Source of the DNA: JBDHUJ01 sp039809105
GTDB lineage: Bacteria; Patescibacteriota; Saccharimonadia; Saccharimonadales; UBA4665
DNA length: 46,359 nucleotides
Assembly (NCBI GenBank): GCA_039809105.1
Contig: JBDHUJ010000009.1
Span: 1 to 46,359 of the forward strand
Direction of reading: 5' to 3'
Position 1 is the stretch's first letter, and each line of letters begins with the position of its first letter. The position numbers and the translations under genes are program-made. The notes below the pieces were generated by a model. That model made no database searches, had not been told where the DNA came from, and worked only from the letters and a program-made list of their open reading frames with translations. Of the stretch, positions 41,600-46,359 are shown piece after piece.

Positions 41600-42013
41600 A
41601 TGAAAAGTGCAACAGAACTTGCCGGGTGCGTAGTGCTGGATGACTACGAAAGGATTCTGCTACTGCACCGCAACACGCCAGAGCTGATACAGTGGGAGCT
41701 GCCCGGCGGCAAAGTAGAGGACGGAGAGCCGTTCGAGCATGCTGCTGTGCGTGAATTTGGCGAAGAGCTTGGTGTGCGGGTACGGACTACAAGGTTGCTG
41801 GGCAGCGCACCGTTTGAAATAGAGGGACGTCCGTATAACTACACCTGGTTCCAGGCGGTTATTACCGAAGGTAGGTTACATCTGTGTGAGCCGGAGAAAT
41901 TCGACGATTTCGGATATTTTGAGCTCGAAAAGCTGACGAGCTTAGCGCTTTCTGCTAACATGCAGATTCTGCTCGAAAGAATCATGTCGGGCGAAGTGGT
42001 CCTACGAGTGTAG
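41600..42013 (+). CDS. Nudix hydrolase
   Basis: 137 aa. The Nudix box spans Gly37-Val59: GKVEDGEPFEHAAVREFGEE followed by LGV, with all catalytic Glu. Hydrolyses nucleoside diphosphates linked to another moiety; the substrate is not predictable. It has no own promoter and starts 5 nt behind tRNA-Cys. Confidence 0.93.
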   Translation: MKSATELAGCVVLDDYERILLLHRNTPELIQWELPGGKVEDGEPFEHAAVREFGEELGVRVRTTRLLGSAPFEIEGRPYNYTWFQAVITEGRLHLCEPEKFDDFGYFELEKLTSLALSANMQILLERIMSGEVVLRV

Positions 42014-42014
42014 T

Positions 42015-42176
42015 TAAAGACATTACATCTTGAAATACCCCAGCTAACCTGCCACTTTCGCCCTGGACTAGCCTTTCACTCGTCACTATATACCCGATAT
42101 GGTTCCTCCCGAAAAGACTGCCCCAGAACGAAACTGACTGGCTTATCTTAGGGCATTTCAGGATGCGATGTCTTTA
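42015..42176. repeat. 162-bp element with ~30-bp terminal inverted repeats
   Basis: The left end TAAAGACATTACATCTTGAA and the right end (inverse of TAAAGACATCGCATCCTGAA) match at about 27 of 31 positions, with the Nudix stop directly before and the tRNA-Leu promoter directly after. MITE-like, non-coding. Confidence 0.7.
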
Positions 42177-42180
42177 GTAG

Positions 42181-42186
42181 TATAAT
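42181..42186 (+). promoter_or_regulatory. -10 box of tRNA-Leu
   Basis: TATAAT, 14 nt before the tRNA. The -35 region would lie in the right arm of the inverted-repeat element (42015-42176). Confidence 0.6.
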
Positions 42187-42200
42187 CGGGTGAGTCGCTA

Positions 42201-42288
42201 GGGCGAGTGGCGGAATCGGTATACGCGGTTGACTTAAAATCAACTGGTCTTAAAAACCTTGTGGGTTCAAGTCCCACCTCGCCCACCA
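42201..42288 (+). tRNA. tRNA-Leu (anticodon UAA)
   Basis: 88 nt class II tRNA. Acceptor GGGCGAG / CTCGCCC, anticodon stem GTTGA-CTTAAAA-TCAAC (anticodon TAA), long variable arm, T-arm with GTTCAAG, encoded CCA. Confidence 0.96.
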
Positions 42289-42326
42289 ATGAAAAGTGAC
42301 CTGTCGCAAGATAGGTCACTTTTCAT
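42289..42326 (+). terminator. Hairpin after tRNA-Leu
   Basis: ATGAAAAGTGACCT / AGGTCACTTTTCAT, a perfect 14-bp stem with a 10-nt loop; the U-run is in the 3' arm. Confidence 0.65.
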
Positions 42327-42439
42327 TGAGGCCAGGCTGGGGCTTGAACGCCATTGCCAGTGGCAATGGCCGGGCCCGAAGCCCCGGAGCGAGAGCGCAG
42401 GGGTCGCTTAGGCACGGCATTTTGCCGTCGCCAGTGAGG

Positions 42440-42456
42440 CAAGTCCCACCTCGCCC
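42440..42456 (+). repeat. Direct repeat of the tRNA-Leu 3' end
   Basis: CAAGTCCCACCTCGCCC is identical to 42268-42284 in tRNA-Leu (17 bp). The 155 bp between the copies hold hairpins CCATTGCC/GGCAATGG and ACGGCA/TGCCGT and no gene. It looks like an att-type duplication. Confidence 0.6.
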
Positions 42457-42496
42457 TAAAATCGTATACAATATGTCGTGAAAGGACTAATTGGGA

Positions 42497-42931
42497 ATGG
42501 CTGCTCCGGATTTATCATCATTTTTCGACGCCCGGCAGAATCAGCTTAACCTGGTCATGTCGGCAGGTGATTCCATCGATGCCAAAGCACTGGCTATACT
42601 CGCCAGCAATATCGCCGTCTTGATATTCATCGGTCAAGCCGGTTTGCACAAAAGCGCCTGGGTAACGATGATGGTCATCATGCTGGTGGTTTCACTGGTG
42701 CTGACTGTCATCGCAATCTGGCCTCGGCGATACGCGGGCGCCAGTGCCAGCATGTTCGAGCATCCGGAATATCTGCAGTACGGCAAAACGAAGTTGCTGA
42801 AGCATCTCATCGCCGACACCGAGGCGGCCATACGCAAGAACAACGCTATCAACCGCTTCCGTTGGATAGTCTGCGCCGTGTCGCTTGCGCTCAGCGCGAC
42901 AGCTTCGTTACTACTGGCATTTCTGCTATAA
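42497..42931 (+). CDS. Hypothetical protein with two or three TM helices
   Basis: 144 aa. An N-terminal soluble segment (FFDARQNQLNLVMSAGDSIDAKA), two adjacent TM helices (about 32-74), a cytoplasmic helix and a final TM helix. The layout resembles SLATT/Pycsar-effector-type membrane proteins but no diagnostic motif is seen. ATG 42497 with a weak SD. Confidence 0.6.
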   Translation: MAAPDLSSFFDARQNQLNLVMSAGDSIDAKALAILASNIAVLIFIGQAGLHKSAWVTMMVIMLVVSLVLTVIAIWPRRYAGASASMFEHPEYLQYGKTKLLKHLIADTEAAIRKNNAINRFRWIVCAVSLALSATASLLLAFLL

Positions 42932-42939
42932 TGGAACAT

Positions 42940-43053
42940 ATGAAACGGTATGCGAAATCACTAGCCCAAGGCAATTCCACGAATGGAGAGGTCAACTATC
43001 CGGCTAATTTCCCGCAGCCCAACCAGACCCAGACTATCATCAAGGGTCTGTAG
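42940..43053 (+). CDS. Tiny 37-aa protein with its own promoter and terminator
   Basis: It starts MKRYAKSLAQGNSTNGEVNY and is hydrophilic, basic at the start and Asn/Gln/Pro-rich. TATAAT (42927-42932) is 7 nt before the ATG and an intrinsic terminator is at 43072-43095. The ORF itself is short, so the promoter and terminator are the evidence. Confidence 0.6.
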   Translation: MKRYAKSLAQGNSTNGEVNYPANFPQPNQTQTIIKGL

Positions 43054-43256
43054 TTCTTGTCCTGTCTGAACCGGCCCGCTTTGCGGGCCTTTTCTATGTG
43101 CGTAGACGCCTCGCTAGAAATACACTGCGGCCAATAGGGCGAGCTGGCGGCGTGTTTGCTGATGGTCGCGAAGTCTTTGTCCCGCCACTTGCTTAGCAAG
43201 ACAATACCCCCAACCCAACTCGTGAGTACCAGAACCAGTCCAAGCCAATAAAACAT
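42996..43256 (-). CDS. Hypothetical single-TM protein, antisense to the 37-aa gene
   Basis: 86 aa; N-terminal TM helix (MFYWLGLVLVLTSWVGGIVLL). TATACT (43263-43268) is 6 nt before the ATG, so transcription on this strand is likely. The C-terminal half runs through the inverted terminator and antisense to the small gene, so its true end is uncertain. Confidence 0.5.
   Translation of the reverse strand: MFYWLGLVLVLTSWVGGIVLLSKWRDKDFATISKHAASSPYWPQCISSEASTHIEKARKAGRFRQDKNYRPLMIVWVWLGCGKLAG
43072..43095 (+). terminator. Intrinsic terminator
   Basis: GGCCCGC-TTT-GCGGGCC followed by TTTTCT, ending the 37-aa gene. Confidence 0.85.
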
Positions 43257-43315
43257 AGTTTCAGTATAGCAACCTGCTGGGGGAGGAGTAGAATGGAAGA
43301 AACGGAGGAGGCCGC

Positions 43316-44965
43316 ATGACCGAGCAGACAGGGTTACGGAAGTGGTTGCCGCTGGTAGTGATGGCGCTGGCGCTGTTTATCGTGGTGCTGGACACGACCA
43401 TCATAAATGTGAGCATAAAGGCCATAATCGCGGACCTGCACAGCAATCTCAAAAACATCCAGTGGGTCATAACCGGCTACAGCCTGGTGCTCGCGGCCTT
43501 TACCATAACCGGCGGCCGCTTCGGGGACATATTCGGCCGTAAAAAGATGTTCATTTTGGGCGCGATAATCTTCGGCATCGGTTCGCTGATGGCCTCGCGA
43601 GCACAGTCCGACGCCTTCCTGATGTTCAGCGTTTCGGTGGTGGAAGGGCTCGGTGCCGCGCTGATGTTGCCGGCGACGGCGAGCTTGCTCGTCAGCACAT
43701 ACCGCGGCAAAGACCGGGCGATTGCCTTCGGAGTGTACGGCGCCATAGCCGGCGCGGCGGCCAGCATCGGCCCGATACTCGGCGGCTGGCTGACGACAAA
43801 CTACAGCTGGCGCTGGAACTACCTTATAAACCCGCTGGTCGTGCTGGTGATTTTGGCGGGGTCTTTCCTGGTGAAAGAGGCGCAGGAACGCAATCCGCAC
43901 GCGCCGGATGTTTTGAGTGTGATGCTTTCGGCACTTGGCCTGGGCGGCCTGGTGTACGGGATTATAGAATCGTCGACGTATGGTTGGCTGAAAGCGAAGG
44001 CGGACTACGAAATCTTCGGCGAAAGCTTCCACCTGCTCGGCATTTCCATTTCCGCGTTCGCGATTGCATTCGGCCTGATTTTCATAGCACTATTCCTGTT
44101 GCGCCAATCTATGCTGGAGGAGAGGGGCAAGACGCCGCTGGTTTCGACCGGCTTGCTCAAAAACCGACATTTTATGTCTGGTACGACGGTGCTGGCCATA
44201 GCGGTGCTCGGGCAGTTCGGCTGGATTTTCAGCCTGCCGATTTTTATGCAGGGTTTGCTCGGCAAAGACGCGTTCCATACCGGCATGGCCTTGCTGCCGA
44301 CCAGTCTAGCGATTCTGGTGGCTTCACCGGTAGCAGGCATACTTTCCGGTAAGTTCAACGTGCCGCAGAAGCTGCTCGTGCAACTTGGCCTGCTGCTGTC
44401 GTTCGCGGGCATACTGCTGCAGCGCATGGAAGTTTCGGTGACGGCGACGGAATGGGACTTGCTGCCCGGTCTGGTGTTGTTCGGTCTGGGCTTCGGCCTG
44501 ATGATTTCTCAGCTGGCGAACTTGACGCTTTCGGCGGCTTCGGTCGAGCAAGCAGGCGAGGCTTCCGGCGTGAACAATACCTTCCGGCAAATCGGCACCA
44601 GCATGGGGCAGGCGCTGGTGGGCGCGCTGCTTATAACCGCGCTTATTTCGCAACTGACGACGAGCATCGCCGACAGCAAGGTGTTACCCGAGCAGGCCAA
44701 GCCGCAGATTACGGCGACTATAACCGCTTCGGCCGAGAGTCTTGGCAGTGACAGTCCCAGCCCGCAGGGTGCCAACCCGGCGGTGGTCCAGGAGATTGAC
44801 CGTATAACCGACAATGCTATCGTGCATGCGGTCCGCGTTGGCTTTGCTGCTTCGTCGGGCGCGTTGCTGGTCGCGTTCCTACTAAGTTTCACACTTCCCC
44901 GGCGTGCCGAAGTCCACGAGTACGCTCCCCCGCAGAATGAAGTAAAAACCAAACGCAAGAAGTAA
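43316..44965 (+). CDS. EmrB/QacA-type MFS exporter (DHA2, 14 TM)
   Basis: 549 aa, 14 TM helices. Motif D1 LDTTIINVS (25-33), motif A GRFGDIFGRKKMF (67-79), motif C-like GPILGGWLTTNYSWRW. Drug:H+ antiporter family DHA2. SD GGAGG about 8 nt before the ATG. Divergent from the gene at 42996. Confidence 0.95.
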   Translation: MTEQTGLRKWLPLVVMALALFIVVLDTTIINVSIKAIIADLHSNLKNIQWVITGYSLVLAAFTITGGRFGDIFGRKKMFILGAIIFGIGSLMASRAQSDAFLMFSVSVVEGLGAALMLPATASLLVSTYRGKDRAIAFGVYGAIAGAAASIGPILGGWLTTNYSWRWNYLINPLVVLVILAGSFLVKEAQERNPHAPDVLSVMLSALGLGGLVYGIIESSTYGWLKAKADYEIFGESFHLLGISISAFAIAFGLIFIALFLLRQSMLEERGKTPLVSTGLLKNRHFMSGTTVLAIAVLGQFGWIFSLPIFMQGLLGKDAFHTGMALLPTSLAILVASPVAGILSGKFNVPQKLLVQLGLLLSFAGILLQRMEVSVTATEWDLLPGLVLFGLGFGLMISQLANLTLSAASVEQAGEASGVNNTFRQIGTSMGQALVGALLITALISQLTTSIADSKVLPEQAKPQITATITASAESLGSDSPSPQGANPAVVQEIDRITDNAIVHAVRVGFAASSGALLVAFLLSFTLPRRAEVHEYAPPQNEVKTKRKK

Positions 44966-45000
44966 GCCATACTCTCTGACTTCAAGCCCTTGTGTTGTTG

Positions 45001-45187
45001 CCTCAGCGAAGGCTGGGATTCAGTAAAAACATTCACCCTTCACTTTTTACCATTCACCATACATTCACCGTGAACCGTTTACCGTAAATGACGCCCGGAC
45101 GGTGAAAGGTAAACGGCTAACGCATGGTGAACGGTGAAGGGTAAAAGGTGAACGTACCCGCTGGATTCCCATTTTCATGGGAATGAC
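45001..45187. repeat. 187-bp compound repeat, related to 18268-18476
   Basis: Outer units CAGCGAAGGCTGGGATTCAG and GGATTCCCATTTTCATGGGAATGAC-type, interior (45030-45154) of TTCACC/TTTACC words in inverted arrangement, sharing CATTCACCGTGAACCGTTTA and AACGCATGGTGAA with the 18.3-kb copy. Confidence 0.8.
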
Positions 45188-45232
45188 GGACGCAGCATGC
45201 AGGAATGGTCTGGAGTCGGGTATACTAGGACT

Positions 45233-45658
45233 ATGACGAAACACGCCGACTGTCCGTTTTGTGAACCGAAAGACCGGGTGCTCAAAGAAAATGAGCACGC
45301 CGTGGTCGTACTCAGCAACCCCCGCAAAGTGCCGGGGCATTTCCTGGTGCTGCCGAAACGGCATGTCGAAGCACCGTGGGAACTTACACCCGAGGAACTA
45401 CAAGGTATTTTTAATTTGATTTTCTTCGTCGAGCAAAAGATTATCGGCAAGCTCGGCGACGGCGCCGACATCCGCCAAAACTACCGCCCGTTCAAAAAGC
45501 ACGCCACCAATTTTGCGGCCAACCACATCCTATTCCACGTCATTCCCCGGGCCAAGGACGATTACATCTATACCGTTTCCGAACAGTTCGAGCGTGACAT
45601 CTTTGCCGAACTCGACGCCGTCGAAGCCAAAGAAGTCGCCAAACTCCTGGGCGAATAA
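45233..45658 (+). CDS. HIT-family protein without the nucleophile histidine
   Basis: 141 aa. CPFC (7-10, Zn site), GHFLVLPKRH (35-44) and HILFHVIPR. The HIT motif HxHxHxx is H98-I-L100-F-H102: the central His that becomes adenylylated is Leu. Catalytic turnover is therefore doubtful. TATACT (45221-45226) is 6 nt before the ATG, which fixes the start. Confidence 0.9.
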   Translation: MTKHADCPFCEPKDRVLKENEHAVVVLSNPRKVPGHFLVLPKRHVEAPWELTPEELQGIFNLIFFVEQKIIGKLGDGADIRQNYRPFKKHATNFAANHILFHVIPRAKDDYIYTVSEQFERDIFAELDAVEAKEVAKLLGE

Positions 45659-45659
45659 T

Positions 45660-46166
45660 CTAAGACTTGATACGGACCGTTGCGCTGCCGACAGTCGGGT
45701 TCACATAGGCACCCTGATATGTCGCATTGCCGGTGAGCTTCAGACTAGCGGAACTCTTATTCGCTAGGGCTTTGAACGTCACTTTGGCTACCAGCACATC
45801 CGAGCTAACCGTCCCCGAAAATATACCGCGCGTCACAGTTAGGCTGCCACTCGTGGCCGAAGTCGGCAGTTCGACGGGAAAACCACTGCCGGTCGCGTCG
45901 GTGGAGACGTACTGCAGGTATTTCGTGTTGTATTTTATGGTCGCTTCGACAGCGTCCGTAGCGCGGCCGGGATTCAGCCGTATGGAAACAGTGAATGTTT
46001 TGCCGACAGTGGTCGTCGTGCTGGCGGGAGTCACATATAGTTGTTGTGTGGCCGCCGATGCCGGCGCCGCTATGCCGGCGGCGAGTAGGCCGACACCAAG
46101 CATGCCGCCAAACGCGGCGTACCTCCAGCGCTTCAGTTCCTGCGCAATACGCGTCAATCGTTTCAT
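45660..46166 (-). CDS. Secreted cohesin-like domain protein
   Basis: 168 aa. Signal peptide or anchor (about 15-38, ending ASAAT), then one cohesin-like beta domain: VTPASTTTTVGKTFTVSIRL, AVEATIKYNTKYLQYVS, VLVAKVTFKAL. There are no other visible dockerin or cohesin partners. SD AGGGAGG 6 nt before the ATG. Convergent with the HIT gene at a 1-nt gap. Confidence 0.85.
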   Translation of the reverse strand: MKRLTRIAQELKRWRYAAFGGMLGVGLLAAGIAAPASAATQQLYVTPASTTTTVGKTFTVSIRLNPGRATDAVEATIKYNTKYLQYVSTDATGSGFPVELPTSATSGSLTVTRGIFSGTVSSDVLVAKVTFKALANKSSASLKLTGNATYQGAYVNPTVGSATVRIKS

Positions 46167-46251
46167 GTATATCCTCCCTTTTTATCCTTTTGCCAAAACC
46201 CCTGTAGTATATACGTCCTCAGGTAGCCAGAAAAATAAAGGGTTCAGTCAA

Positions 46252-46359
46252 CTAACACGGAACAAGCGTAAACCGCAGGTATTCGGTAGGACTCGCAAAC
46301 AGCTCCGGGTTGTTGGCCCGGGCCATCCATTCACGGCAGAAATCCTCCAGCCGGCGGGT
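46252..46359 (-). CDS. 3' end of an unidentified gene, cut by the window edge
   Basis: 35 codons plus TAG on the minus strand (TRRLEDFCREWMARANNPEL, then FASPTEYLRFTLVPC). The continuous frame and residue composition look coding; no family assigned. Confidence 0.5.
   Translation of the reverse strand, partial: TRRLEDFCREWMARANNPELFASPTEYLRFTLVPC

Overview
The window is bacterial and gene-dense, with short intergenic gaps, the standard genetic code (TAA, TAG and TGA all act as stops) and many small one-domain or membrane proteins. Its most striking organism-level trait is how genes start. At 29 start codons a -10 box of the form TANNNT (TATACT, TATGAT, TATAAT, TAAAAT and similar) lies 5-8 nt upstream, which predicts leaderless mRNAs. 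A minority of genes instead have a clear Shine-Dalgarno (SD) sequence. With the gene content (FUSC, DUF4190, DUF2975+XRE, DUF4352, HXXEE, histidine phosphatases, HAD, MFS, TM2), this suggests a Patescibacteria/Saccharibacteria-like lineage. That placement is an inference; there is no rRNA or marker gene in the window.

Layout. 1-7739 is the end of an integrated mobile element. It carries a 5' gene stub, a truncated TOTE-type primase, a Fic protein, an MFS transporter, a TM2 protein, a peptide deformylase + alpha/beta hydrolase operon, two orphan genes and a large serine recombinase. The last codons of the recombinase run into the 3' end of tRNA-Gly(GCC), the probable attachment site. A 22-bp inverted copy of the tRNA 3' end sits 160 bp to the right. 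7978-24132 holds small metabolic, transport and envelope genes (PhnB-like, DUF998, DHFR/RibD-like, DUF4352, DUF3761, cupin, NTase-like, YdeI, DMT, PNPOx, FUSC, HXXEE, a ParE/Phd toxin-antitoxin pair, peptidase E, HAD, LysE). 24226-27405 has an 811-aa SEC-C protein and a hicBA locus whose toxin gene is split by a 128-bp MITE. 28020-33982 has HAD, SDR and RibD-like genes, a CdiA-C-like PD-(D/E)XK protein, a DUF2975/XRE operon, a heptad tandem repeat and a histidine phosphatase. 33989-39905 has a metallophosphoesterase/cupredoxin pair, a frameshifted HD gene next to an NTase-like gene, an MFS gene, membrane proteins and a 430-nt hairpin-rich region. 39985-46359 has a GH64 beta-1,3-glucanase with an FN3 domain, tRNA-Cys with a Nudix gene, tRNA-Leu, a tiny promoter-to-terminator gene, an EmrB-type exporter, a HIT protein and a cohesin-like secreted protein.

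Repeats and RNA. A family of palindromic units (GTCATTCC...GGAATC type) occurs at 9.85, 17.13, 18.27 and 45.0 kb. In two copies the paired units enclose a TTCACC/TTTACC-rich inverted interior. A 208-nt leader before the DUF4352 gene at 13461 has the sequence logic of a two-state RNA switch: the same 8-mer occurs in a hairpin arm and at the SD, and both can pair with one complementary segment. Several genes show decay or altered catalytic residues: hicA, the HD gene, the glyoxalase and XRE remnants, a histidine phosphatase without its RHG arginine, a HIT protein without the nucleophile His, and a cupredoxin without its C-terminal copper ligands.
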